DNA from: Oscillospiraceae bacterium
Lineage (GTDB): Bacteria > Bacillota > Clostridia > Oscillospirales > Oscillospiraceae
NCBI GenBank assembly: GCA_020025295.1
Contig: JAHHSJ010000016.1
Location: 1-36,778, forward strand
DNA: 36,778 nucleotides
Direction: 5' to 3'
Shown: positions 22,665-29,655 of the stretch, in pieces
Position numbering within the stretch: the first letter of the stretch is position 1
Layout of the letters: every line of letters starts with the position of its first letter
Translations under genes and position numbers: made by a program
The notes under the pieces: model-generated
Seen by the model: only the letters and a program-made list of their open reading frames with translations
Told to the model about the DNA's origin: nothing
The model's database searches: none

Positions 22665-24359
22665 ATGGCTTCTGAAGAGAGAAATGCCGTTATGAGTCAG
22701 AATTTTATTCACGATTTTATCGATGAGGATATTGCAGCCGGCGGTCAGTATGAAGGATTGCAGGTTCACACCCGTTTCCCTCCCGAGCCCAACGGCTACC
22801 TTCACATTGGCCACGCCAAGGCCATTTTTGTGGACTTCGGCACCGCTGCCAAGTATGACGGCGTGTGCAACCTCCGCATGGACGACACCAACCCCACCAA
22901 GGAAGATGTGGAGTTTGTGGACGCCATTCAGGAAGATATTCGCTGGCTGGGCTACGATTGGGCCGAGTTCCATTTCGCCAGCGACTACTTTGAGCAGATG
23001 TATCAGTACGCAGTGGAACTCATCAAGAAGGGCCTTGCCTATGTGTGCCAGCTGTCTGCCGAGGAAATGAGCGCCAACCGCGGCGATGTGAACACGCCCG
23101 CCGTCAGCCCCTATCGTGACCGTCCCATTGAGGAGTCCCTCGATCTGTTCGCCCGGATGCGTGCCGGCGAGTTTGAGGACGGCGCCATGACCCTCCGTGC
23201 CAAGATTGATCTGGCCAGCGGCAACTTCAATATGCGTGACCCTGCCATCTACCGCATCAAGCATATGCATCATCATCGCACCGGCGATCAGTGGTGCATT
23301 TACCCCATGTATGACTTCGCCCATCCCATTGAGGACGCTCTGGAGGGCATCACCCACTCCCTGTGCACTTTGGAGTTTGAGTCCCACCGTCCCCTCTACG
23401 ACTGGGTCATCAACAACATCACTCTGCCCCACGCCCACAAGCCCCGTCAGATTGAGTTTGCCCGTCTTGGCATCGACCACACCGTCATGAGCAAGCGCAA
23501 GCTCCGTCAGCTGGTGGAGCAGAACTATGTGGCCGGCTGGGATGATCCCCGTATGCCCACCATCTGCGGTCTGCGCCGCCGTGGCTACACGCCTGCCGCC
23601 ATTCGTGCCTTCTCCGAGCAGATCGGCGTGGCCAAGGCTGACTCCACCGTGGAGTACGCCTTCCTCGAGCACTGCCTCCGTGCCGATTTGGACGACACCG
23701 CCAAGCGTGTGATGGCGGTCATCCGTCCTCTGAAGCTGACCATCGTCAACTATCCCGAGGATCAGAGCGAGACCTTTGAGGTTGAGAATCATCCCAAGCA
23801 CCCCGAAATGGGTGCCCACCCCATCTCCTTCTCCCGAAACCTGTACATTGAGCAGGATGACTTCCTGGAGGAGGCCATTCCCAAGTACAAGCGTCTGACC
23901 CCCAACGGTCTGGAATGCCGCCTGAAGGGTGCATACCTGATCCGCTGCACCGGCTGCCGTAAGGACGAAAACGGCAATGTGGTGGAGGTCTTTGCCGAGT
24001 ACGATCCCGAGTCCCGTGGCGGTAATCCTGCCGACGGACGCAAGGTCAAGGGCGCTACCATCCACTGGGTGGACGCCGCTACCGCCCTCACCGCCGAGGT
24101 CCGTCTGTACGACAACCTCTTCTCCGACGCTGCTCCCGACGCCGGCGGCAAGGACTTCCTGTCCTGTCTGAATCCCGACTCTCTGGAGATTCTCACCGAC
24201 TGCAAGCTGGAGGCTTCCCTCGCTTCTGCTGAGGCTCCCGCTTCCTTCCAGTTCATGCGTCAGGGTTACTTCTGCGTGGACAACCGTGACTCCAAGCCCG
24301 GTCATCCCGTGTTTAACCGCAGCGTATCCCTGAAGGACGGCTTCAAACCCGGCAAGTAA
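22665..24359 (+). CDS. glnS: Glutamine--tRNA ligase
   Basis: GlnRS attaches glutamine directly to tRNA-Gln. The 564-residue protein has HIGH at 47-50 (FPPEPNGYLHIGHAKA), the GlnRS-type RMDDTNPTKE (about 67-76), QFEFARL-like QIEFARL, MSKRKL with MSKR at 275-278, and the paired C-terminal beta-barrel anticodon-binding domains ending KPGHPVFNRSVSLKDGF. CAGGAGTGA precedes the ATG at 22665; an upstream TTG in frame is not needed. GlnRS rather than GluRS is indicated by the long C-terminal barrels and the motif set. Many Firmicutes instead make Gln-tRNA with GatCAB, so this enzyme could coexist with that pathway or replace it; the window does not show gatCAB. Confidence 0.96.
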   Translation: MASEERNAVMSQNFIHDFIDEDIAAGGQYEGLQVHTRFPPEPNGYLHIGHAKAIFVDFGTAAKYDGVCNLRMDDTNPTKEDVEFVDAIQEDIRWLGYDWAEFHFASDYFEQMYQYAVELIKKGLAYVCQLSAEEMSANRGDVNTPAVSPYRDRPIEESLDLFARMRAGEFEDGAMTLRAKIDLASGNFNMRDPAIYRIKHMHHHRTGDQWCIYPMYDFAHPIEDALEGITHSLCTLEFESHRPLYDWVINNITLPHAHKPRQIEFARLGIDHTVMSKRKLRQLVEQNYVAGWDDPRMPTICGLRRRGYTPAAIRAFSEQIGVAKADSTVEYAFLEHCLRADLDDTAKRVMAVIRPLKLTIVNYPEDQSETFEVENHPKHPEMGAHPISFSRNLYIEQDDFLEEAIPKYKRLTPNGLECRLKGAYLIRCTGCRKDENGNVVEVFAEYDPESRGGNPADGRKVKGATIHWVDAATALTAEVRLYDNLFSDAAPDAGGKDFLSCLNPDSLEILTDCKLEASLASAEAPASFQFMRQGYFCVDNRDSKPGHPVFNRSVSLKDGFKPGK

Positions 24360-24376
24360 TCTTATCTTTTTCAAGC

Positions 24377-24415
24377 AGGACCTGCGGATTTGTTTCCGCA
24401 GGTCCTCTTTCTTTT
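24377..24415 (+). terminator. Terminator of glnS
   Basis: AGGACCTGCGGA (24377-24388) pairs perfectly with 24395-24406 and is followed by CTTTCTTTTT. Confidence 0.9.
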
Positions 24416-24600
24416 TCAGTTAGCTTTACGAAACCATTTTGTGTCTGAAAAAGTCTGAAAATATCCGAAATTGTGCCTTTTTATAATAAAAACCTCTTTT
24501 TATAAAGTAAATTTTAGCTAAATTTGCCACTTCTTTTTCCCCTTAAAACTGTCCTTTCTGCTGAAATGATGCGTTTACTCTGCCGACACGGTCCGAACCA
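24416..24600. repeat. AT-rich intergenic region with short phased and direct repeats
   Basis: This part of the 312-base gap before pfkA has no gene. It contains three imperfect 10-base units in tandem, TCTGAAAAAG (24444-24453), TCTGAAAATA (24454-24463) and TCCGAAATTG (24464-24473), spaced at about one helical turn. Two exact copies of CTTTTTATAA (24477-24486 and 24496-24505) start 19 bases apart. They could be protein-binding or DNA-bending elements upstream of the pfkA promoter, but no regulator is identifiable. Confidence 0.4.
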
Positions 24601-24629
24601 TTGAAATCATCCGTTTTTTGGAGTAAAAT
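24601..24629 (+). promoter_or_regulatory. Sigma-A promoter of pfkA-DUF6465
   Basis: TTGAAA (24601-24606) and TAAAAT (24624-24629) are separated by exactly 17 bases, 42 bases before the pfkA start. Confidence 0.82.
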
Positions 24630-24671
24630 TATCTTAAAATCCTAATGACTATAGGTTCTGGAGGTTATTTT

Positions 24672-25658
24672 ATGGCTGAAGAAATCCGCCCCATTCGCCG
24701 CATCGGTATCCTCACCAGCGGCGGTGACGCTCCCGGCATGAATGCCGCTATTCGCGCAGTCACCCGCATGAGCATCGCAAATGGCATCGAAGTGCTGGGC
24801 ATTATGCACGGCTTTGCCGGTCTGATCAGCAATGATTTTAGAACTCTTTCCGCCCGTGATGTTGACGGACTTCTGATGAAGGGCGGCACCATGCTGTATA
24901 CCGCTCGCTGCCAGGAGATGCACGATCCTGAGTTTCGTCAGCGTGCAGCAGATAACTGCCACTTCCTCGGCATTGACGGTCTGATCTGCTGCGGCGGTGA
25001 CGGTACCTTCCGCGGCGCTCGTGAGCTGAGCCGTCTGGGCGTGCCCTGCATCTGCATCACCGGCACCATTGATAACGATATTTCCTGCACCGACTACACC
25101 ATCGGCTTCGACACTGCCTGCAATACGGCAATCAGCGCCATCGACCGTCTGCGTGACACCATGCAGTCCCATGCCCGCTGCTCCGTCGTTGAGGTCATGG
25201 GCCGTCATGCCGGCCATCTGGCTCTGGCGGTCGGTACCAGCGTCGGCGCTGCTTCCATTCTGGTTCCTGAGGATGCCGGCAACTTTGAGACCGATGTGAT
25301 CGAGAAGATCCGTATGGGTCGTATCAACGGCCGCAACCACCACATCATCATTGTGGCCGAGGGCTATCATATGTCCTGCCAGGAAGTCACTGACCGCATC
25401 ATCGCTGAGACCGGCGTTGACACCCGTATCACCATTCTGGGCCATGTCCAGCGCGGCGGTTCCCCCTCTTCCTATGACCGCGTGATGGCCACCCGTATGG
25501 GCTGCGCCGCTGTGGAGGCTCTGATCGATGGCAAGTCTCAGCGCATCATCGTGCTGCGCGACAATCAGATCATGGATATTGACATCGAGGAAGGTTTGAA
25601 CTGCGAGAAGTCCCTCGACTTGGAGCTTCTGGAGAACTGCCGTAAGATGTCTATCTAA
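24672..25658 (+). CDS. pfkA: ATP-dependent 6-phosphofructokinase
   Basis: PfkA commits fructose 6-phosphate to glycolysis by making fructose 1,6-bisphosphate. The 328-residue protein has TSGGDAPGMNAAIRA (15-29), CGGDGTFRGA with Gly111 (the position that is Asp in PPi-dependent enzymes), GTIDNDI with the catalytic-type Asp134, VEVMGRHAGHLAL (173-185), and HVQRGGSPSSYDR near 258. Gly111 supports ATP as donor. A Thr stands where family members usually have Pro before GTIDND (CITGTIDND). CTGGAGGT precedes the ATG at 24672, which fits the family N-terminus better than an upstream codon. It is followed after 32 bases by the DUF6465-like gene, in the same transcription unit. Confidence 0.95.
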   Translation: MAEEIRPIRRIGILTSGGDAPGMNAAIRAVTRMSIANGIEVLGIMHGFAGLISNDFRTLSARDVDGLLMKGGTMLYTARCQEMHDPEFRQRAADNCHFLGIDGLICCGGDGTFRGARELSRLGVPCICITGTIDNDISCTDYTIGFDTACNTAISAIDRLRDTMQSHARCSVVEVMGRHAGHLALAVGTSVGAASILVPEDAGNFETDVIEKIRMGRINGRNHHIIIVAEGYHMSCQEVTDRIIAETGVDTRITILGHVQRGGSPSSYDRVMATRMGCAAVEALIDGKSQRIIVLRDNQIMDIDIEEGLNCEKSLDLELLENCRKMSI

Positions 25659-25690
25659 GTAATAATGTAGTAAAGGAGTTTGCTGCTATT

Positions 25691-26089
25691 ATGGCTAAGA
25701 AGCATGAAGAGATCCTGGACGATGTTATGGACGCCCTGGACGATGTGAAGGATGTTCTGGAAGACGCCGCTGAAACCGTCGTCGCCAAGGCCAAGCCTGT
25801 GGCGAACAAGGTAAAGCCCGCCGCTAAGCGTGCTGCCAAGGCAGGTGCCGAGGCTGCACAGGCCGTTGTGGAGTCTGCTAAGAAGGCTACTCCCAAGAAG
25901 CCCGAGTGCTTCCTGCAGTTCAACGGCAAGGAAATCAGCATGGATTCTCTGATCGCAACCGCAAAGGCTGAGTTCAAGGAAGAGAACAAGCGCACCGCCA
26001 TCATCACCTGCCGTGTGTATGTGAAGCCCGAGGAAGGCGCCGCCTACTATGTGATCAACGATAATTACTTCGGCCGCATCACGCTCTAA
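25691..26089 (+). CDS. DUF6465-like protein with Ala/Lys-rich N-terminus
   Basis: A 132-residue protein in two parts. Residues 1-75 are an acidic start (EEILDDVMDALDDVKDVLED) followed by a histone-H1-like Ala/Lys/Pro stretch (AKAKPVANKVKPAAKRAAKA). Residues 76-132 form a compact domain beginning CFLQFNGKEISMDSLIATAK and ending YYVINDNYFGRITL, the pattern of the DUF6465 family seen in Clostridia. Function is unknown; the basic tract could bind nucleic acid or a surface polymer. AAAGGAGT precedes the ATG. It is the second gene of the pfkA unit and ends at the strong terminator at 26152-26190. No signal peptide is present. Confidence 0.8.
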   Translation: MAKKHEEILDDVMDALDDVKDVLEDAAETVVAKAKPVANKVKPAAKRAAKAGAEAAQAVVESAKKATPKKPECFLQFNGKEISMDSLIATAKAEFKEENKRTAIITCRVYVKPEEGAAYYVINDNYFGRITL

Positions 26090-26100
26090 TTTCTGCACAA

Positions 26101-26126
26101 AAAAGCGTCACCTGAACGGCTGACGC
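26101..26126 (-). terminator. Terminator of the yhbD-bactofilin operon
   Basis: On the minus strand GCGTCAGCC pairs with GGTGACGC around a short loop (26105-26126) with one bulged G, followed by TTTTTT (26104 and below). Confidence 0.65.
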
Positions 26127-26151
26127 AAATAAAGACTCGCTTAAAAAGCAC

Positions 26152-26190
26152 AAACGGAGTGTATCGACTTTCGATACACTCCGTTTTTTC
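26152..26190 (+). terminator. Terminator of pfkA-DUF6465
   Basis: A perfect 16-bp stem (26152-26167 with 26171-26186; arm AAACGGAGTGTATCGA) with a 3-base loop is followed by T residues to 26189. It abuts the stop codon of the convergent gene and may act from both sides. Confidence 0.9.
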
Positions 26191-26788
26191 ATGTCAATAC
26201 CTCGACAAAGCGGAAAGGATGCCTTTGCTGCTGAGCTTGATTATGACAGCAGCCTTTGTACGACAGCAATCTTTGATGGTATTTGGAAAATCTTGCATCC
26301 TTCCTCATTTGTTCCTCTGTAATGCCAAAGGCTTTGACCCGTGCTTGCAGTTCTTCTCGGATCAAAGATAAATACTCCTCTTCCTGTGAAAAGAAATGGA
26401 TGATACACTCTTTTGCACGAAACGCATCCATGAGCTGGTTATAGATATCCGCTACCACTTCCTCATGGACAATATCCACTGTGGATCGGCAGACCCATTC
26501 TCCATCCCAACCTGTGACGCCCTTTTGAAAGCCGGTTTCTTCCACCGTATAGATGGAGCATTTCTTGCCGGAATACACCTCTTTCAAGGCATCCGGGTAA
26601 CACTCATACAAAACAGGTTTCCCGTGTTCAAAATCAATCAAGAGGTCGAAATCATCCTTGGGTGCCCCAAAGAGCATTGCAGCAAGTTTGGATTGCGTGG
26701 CATATACATAAGGGCACTTATGCGTGGATGGGTGCGGTTCCAGCCGTTTTAAGCCGGAAACACGAGACGCATGATAGAGCCGTTTCAT
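26189..26788 (-). CDS. Uncharacterised protein with an ADP-ribosyltransferase-like N-terminus
   Basis: I do not recognise the 199-residue protein with confidence. The N-terminus KRLYHASRVSGLKRLEPHPS (2-21) followed by YVYATQSKLAAMLFG (27-41) resembles the opening of ADP-ribosyltransferase-fold and related small enzymes (H-Y type: YHAS then YAT), and proteins beginning this way occur as uncharacterised genes in many Firmicutes. Residues 42-110 are mixed strands with several Trp/Cys (WDGEWVCRS); 111-180 are helical and charged. AAAGGGGA precedes the ATG. It follows the bactofilin gene by 20 bases and probably belongs to that operon. Base composition is more AT-rich than its neighbours. A toxin or modification role would be speculation. 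Confidence 0.7.
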   Translation of the reverse strand: MKRLYHASRVSGLKRLEPHPSTHKCPYVYATQSKLAAMLFGAPKDDFDLLIDFEHGKPVLYECYPDALKEVYSGKKCSIYTVEETGFQKGVTGWDGEWVCRSTVDIVHEEVVADIYNQLMDAFRAKECIIHFFSQEEEYLSLIREELQARVKAFGITEEQMRKDARFSKYHQRLLSYKGCCHNQAQQQRHPFRFVEVLT

Positions 26789-26808
26789 TTTTTGCCATCC
26801 CCTTTGGA

Positions 26809-27552
26809 TTATGCCTGCGGGCCATCCTCCAGCAGATGATCGCCGATCTTGACCAGTTCTTCCACCGTACCGTCTGCGGCCTGACAGGTTCCAGTGTACT
26901 CCACCCGACGCACATAGCAGCCTTCGCCCAGACGAATATCTCTCGCCCGGATCACCTCGGCACGGGTATATTCCAGATCGGCGCAGTCGGCTTCAATGCT
27001 GTCCACTGCAAGGGCATAGCCACTGGAACGGCTGAAAATGTGGAGGATGCCGCCTTTTCCCTTGCGCACTCGCAGCTGAGAGCAGCCGATATCTCCGACG
27101 GTGGAACCGTGTCCGCTGTGCAGCTCGATGGTTTCCGCATTCAGCAGACCGTCGATCTTCACCACGCCGTCTGCATACACCTCTTCTGCTTCCACACCGG
27201 AACCGACAGAAAGGCTGCCGGACAGTTTGACCTGTCGGGCAGAGAGATTCTGCTCCACCTTCATGCTGCCGGACAGCTTCACATTCCCGCCGTTCAAATC
27301 CCCCTGTACCTTGCAAGCGCCGGAAACGGACACTTCGTCCGCCTGCAGATTACCCTCAATTTTCACGTCACCCGAGGAACTGAGCCGGCCCGTCACCACA
27401 TCGCCCTGCACCTTGGCAGCACCGGAACAGCTGAGGCTGTCCGCGCGCAGGCTGCCCTGAATTTTACCGCTGCCGCTGACCGACACCTTGCCGTACTCGC
27501 CGCCCGGCATCGCCGTTGCACCGCTGACACGCATATCCATTTTATCGCTCAT
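26809..27552 (-). CDS. Bactofilin-like polymer-forming protein (YhbE/YhbF type)
   Basis: A 247-residue protein built of short Gly/Ser/Val repeats such as VSVSGSGKIQGSL, LSCSGAAKVQGDV, LSSSGDVKIEGNL and VSVSGACKVQGDL. Each is one turn of a right-handed beta-helix, spaced about 18 residues over residues 20-145. This is the bactofilin fold, in which subunits polymerise end to end into filaments used in cell shape, spore or envelope organisation. The C-terminal third (150-247) is less repetitive. It overlaps the yhbD-like gene by ATGA, matching the yhbD-yhbE-yhbF arrangement of Bacillus. No signal peptide is present. Here one long protein stands where Bacillus has two. The partner and location are not shown by the sequence. 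Confidence 0.88.
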   Translation of the reverse strand: MSDKMDMRVSGATAMPGGEYGKVSVSGSGKIQGSLRADSLSCSGAAKVQGDVVTGRLSSSGDVKIEGNLQADEVSVSGACKVQGDLNGGNVKLSGSMKVEQNLSARQVKLSGSLSVGSGVEAEEVYADGVVKIDGLLNAETIELHSGHGSTVGDIGCSQLRVRKGKGGILHIFSRSSGYALAVDSIEADCADLEYTRAEVIRARDIRLGEGCYVRRVEYTGTCQAADGTVEELVKIGDHLLEDGPQA

Positions 27553-27935
27553 AGTGAAACCTCCCGCAAATAATCCAAAATGTCGATTTCCCGTTCCCCA
27601 TCCGTCAGCACCACGGACTCCAGCTCTTCCACGCTGAATTCCCGGGTGACAAATGCGTTCTTTACCTGAAGTTTCCGCTGGGATCGCCGCTCCTTCTGCT
27701 TACCTTGCAGTTCCTCGGCCAGCTCCTCCAGAGAGGTCGATTCCTTCCGCTCCAAAATCAGCTCCACCCGCCGGCAGATCGCTTCTCGCTGAAAGAAGGT
27801 CTCCTGCCCGGTGACGGTGGATTTTTTAATGAACCAATCCTCCGGAATAAGCCCCATTCGCTTCCAGCGATAGAGTGCTCCGTAGGAGATTCCGTACCGT
27901 TCCAGCACTTCCCGCTTGGAGATCAAGTCTTCCAT
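27549..27935 (-). CDS. yhbD: YhbD-like (DUF4004) MerR-type regulator
   Basis: A 128-residue protein with a MerR-like winged helix at the N-terminus: DLISKREVLERYGISYGALYRWKR (3-26), then GLIPEDWFIKKSTVTGQETFF (28-48). This phrase is characteristic of YhbD (DUF4004). The middle is Glu/Arg/Lys-rich and probably helical; the acidic C-terminus ends DILDYLREVSL. AAGGAGGTGC precedes the ATG at 27935. It is followed directly by the bactofilin gene with a 4-base ATGA overlap. Palindromic repeats in its own promoter and leader suggest it represses or activates this operon; that is inference, as YhbD targets are not established to my knowledge. Confidence 0.88.
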   Translation of the reverse strand: MEDLISKREVLERYGISYGALYRWKRMGLIPEDWFIKKSTVTGQETFFQREAICRRVELILERKESTSLEELAEELQGKQKERRSQRKLQVKNAFVTREFSVEELESVVLTDGEREIDILDYLREVSL

Positions 27936-27947
27936 ACTGCACCTCCT

Positions 27948-27996
27948 TAACATTGTTACGCTGCTGTGGCATTATAGTATCATAACATTGTTACGC
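27948..27996 (-). repeat. Paired palindromic repeats, probable operators of the yhbD operon
   Basis: TAACATTGTTACGC occurs twice exactly, at 27948-27961 and 27983-27996 (35 bases apart). Each contains the near-palindrome TAACA-T-TGTTA. One copy lies in the promoter spacer, the other directly upstream of the ribosome binding site. A related GTTAC-rich segment is at 28025-28038. Confidence 0.7.
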
Positions 27997-28002
27997 CGTC
28001 AA
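27971..28002 (-). promoter_or_regulatory. Promoter of the yhbD-bactofilin operon
   Basis: On the minus strand TTGACG (27997-28002) is followed either by TATAAT (27971-27976) at an unusually long 20-base spacer or by TACTAT (27974-27979) at 17. The long spacer filled by a palindrome is the classic layout of MerR-controlled promoters. Confidence 0.7.
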
Positions 28003-28052
28003 CACCCTTGTTCCATTTCTTCTGTAACAAGGGTAACACGCTCTTCCCTATC

Positions 28053-28097
28053 AAAAAAGTAAACGAGCCGCACCAAGGCAGCGCCTTGGTGCGGCTC
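28053..28097 (-). terminator. Terminator of the PfoR-like gene
   Basis: A perfect 15-bp stem (28065-28079 with 28083-28097; arm GAGCCGCACCAAGGC) with a 3-base loop. On the minus strand it is followed by GTTTACTTTTTT. Confidence 0.9.
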
Positions 28098-28119
28098 TAT
28101 TGGAAGAAGGATGATACGC

Positions 28120-29163
28120 TTAATCGAGTTTGAGGTCGCCCTCTTTGATCCAGCCCAGCTTACGCTCCACCAGACCGAAGGCCCAGGAGAGAACGCCGGG
28201 GAGAATGAAGCAGATCAGGATGAGGCCGATCCAATCAAATGCGGTGATTGTCTTGCCGTCATTGATCCAGCCGGTGTAGACGCCGATCTGACCCACCAGA
28301 CCGCAGGTGCCCATGCCGGAGGAAATGGGGGAACCATTCATCTCCAGATGGAAGATGCAGGTGGCAATCGGACCGGTAACAGCAGCAGCCAGCGTGGGGG
28401 CAATCCAAATCTTGGGATTACGGACAATATTGCCCATCTGGAGCATAGAAGTGCCGATGCCCTGACTCACCAGACCGCCCCAGCGGTTCTCACGGAAGGA
28501 CATCACAGCAAAGCCAACCATCTGAGCGCAGCAGCCAGCCACAGCAGCACCGCCGGCCAGACCGGTCAGACCCAGTGCGGCGCAAATGGCAGCGGAAGAG
28601 ATGGGCAGCGTGAGCGCCACACCCACCAGCACAGACACCGCAATGCCCATCAGGAAGGGCTGCAGCTCGGTGGCCATCATAATCAGCTTACCCAGCCAGC
28701 TGGCGGCCGTACCAATGGCAGGCGCCAGCAGAGAGGACAGCACAACGCCGACGAAAATGGTCACTGCCGGGGTGACCAGCAAATCGATCTTGGTTCCCTT
28801 GCTCACCGCTTTACCGAATTCCGCAGCCACAATGGCGATAATGAGAACTGCCAGAGGGCCTCCGGCTCCGCCCAGTCCGTTCGCCGCAGAGCCAACTGCA
28901 ATCAGCGAAAACAGAACCATCGGGGGACACTTCAAGGCATAGCCGATTGCCACAGCCATGGCCGGTCCCGACATGGCGGACGCATAGCCGCCGATGGTGG
29001 TCAGGTAGTCGATGTGGAACTGTTGTCCAATGGTATTGATGATCGTACCGATCAGCAGGGAGCAGAACAGACCCTGTGCCATGGCGCCCAGTGCGTCGAT
29101 ACCATAGCGATGGACCGAAATTTCAATGTCCTTTCGCTTCAGGAATGCACGGAATTTTTCCAT
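28120..29163 (-). CDS. PfoR-like EIIC-family membrane protein
   Basis: A 347-residue polytopic protein of the PTS EIIC_2 (PfoR) family. After a short basic cytoplasmic start (MEKFRAFLKRKDIEISVHRY) come about nine hydrophobic helices rich in Gly/Ala, with phrases such as YLTTIGGYASAMSGPAMAVA (about 52-71), NGLGGAGGPLAVLIIAIVAAEF (about 93-114) and TGPIATCIFHLEMNGSPISSGMGTCGLVGQIGVY (about 262-295). PfoR was named as a putative toxin regulator in Clostridium perfringens, but relatives look like sugar or small-molecule transporters. No PTS EIIA, EIIB or HPr gene is adjacent, so phosphotransfer coupling is unproven. GGAGG lies seven bases before the chosen ATG. It is transcribed alone from a good promoter. 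Confidence 0.88.
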   Translation of the reverse strand: MEKFRAFLKRKDIEISVHRYGIDALGAMAQGLFCSLLIGTIINTIGQQFHIDYLTTIGGYASAMSGPAMAVAIGYALKCPPMVLFSLIAVGSAANGLGGAGGPLAVLIIAIVAAEFGKAVSKGTKIDLLVTPAVTIFVGVVLSSLLAPAIGTAASWLGKLIMMATELQPFLMGIAVSVLVGVALTLPISSAAICAALGLTGLAGGAAVAGCCAQMVGFAVMSFRENRWGGLVSQGIGTSMLQMGNIVRNPKIWIAPTLAAAVTGPIATCIFHLEMNGSPISSGMGTCGLVGQIGVYTGWINDGKTITAFDWIGLILICFILPGVLSWAFGLVERKLGWIKEGDLKLD

Positions 29164-29223
29164 TTCATTTCCTCCAAACTCTTTCTTTTCATGTGTCTTG
29201 TCATGTGTAAACAACTGTCATAT

Positions 29224-29252
29224 ATTTTAGGCAGTTTCCCTTGGAAAGTCAA
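29224..29252 (-). promoter_or_regulatory. Sigma-A promoter of the PfoR-like gene
   Basis: On the minus strand TTGACT (29247-29252) and TAAAAT (29224-29229) have a 17-base spacer. Confidence 0.8.
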
Positions 29253-29332
29253 CCGTGGAAACGGACAAAACCAGCGTGGTTCCACTCCGGTTCTTGGTTG
29301 TTTTTTATGCTTCTTTCCCGGTTTGCAAGATA

Positions 29333-29367
29333 CAAAAAGAGAGCCGGTGTTTTCACACCGGCTCTCT
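29333..29367 (-). terminator. Terminator of the amidase-DUF1294 unit
   Basis: AGAGAGCCGGTGT (29338-29350) pairs perfectly with 29355-29367. On the minus strand TTTTT follows. Confidence 0.9.
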
Positions 29368-29373
29368 TCTAAC

Positions 29374-29655
29374 TTAGAAAAAGTGAAAGTAAATTCTGGC
29401 TGCCACCACCAGCTGGACCACGAGGATCAGGGGGAATCCGAAGCGGAAGTACCAGTGTCTAGTCTTATGATGAAACACCTGCATTCCCAGCACACCGCCA
29501 ACGCTTCCGCCCAGCAGCGGAAACAGAAACAGCGTCCGCTCCCGGATGCGCCACTCATCCCGCTTCGCCCGATATTTATCCACACCCATCATGGTAAACG
29601 CCACCACATTGACGATCGCCAGATAGACAATCAGCATGGCTCCGAAAAACTTCAT
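29374..29655 (-). CDS. DUF1294 membrane protein
   Basis: A 93-residue protein with three hydrophobic segments: about 4-21 (GAMLIVYLAIVNVVAFTM), a central FLFPLLGGSVGGVLGMQVF (about 42-60), and a C-terminal FPLILVVQLVVAARIYF (about 74-90). The intervening MGVDKYRAKRDEWRIRE and FHHKTRHWYFRFG are the signature of DUF1294, a short integral membrane family of unknown function that is sometimes fused to cold-shock domains; no such fusion is present. TTTTGGAGG precedes the ATG at 29655. The ATG overlaps the amidase stop codon (ATGA), so it is the second gene of that unit and probably translationally coupled. Confidence 0.9.
   Translation of the reverse strand: MKFFGAMLIVYLAIVNVVAFTMMGVDKYRAKRDEWRIRERTLFLFPLLGGSVGGVLGMQVFHHKTRHWYFRFGFPLILVVQLVVAARIYFHFF

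Noticed and set aside
22551..24374. A 607-codon open frame antisense to glnS
   Set aside because: It is a shadow frame; glnS is fully supported, and the antisense frame runs through the glnS promoter and terminator.
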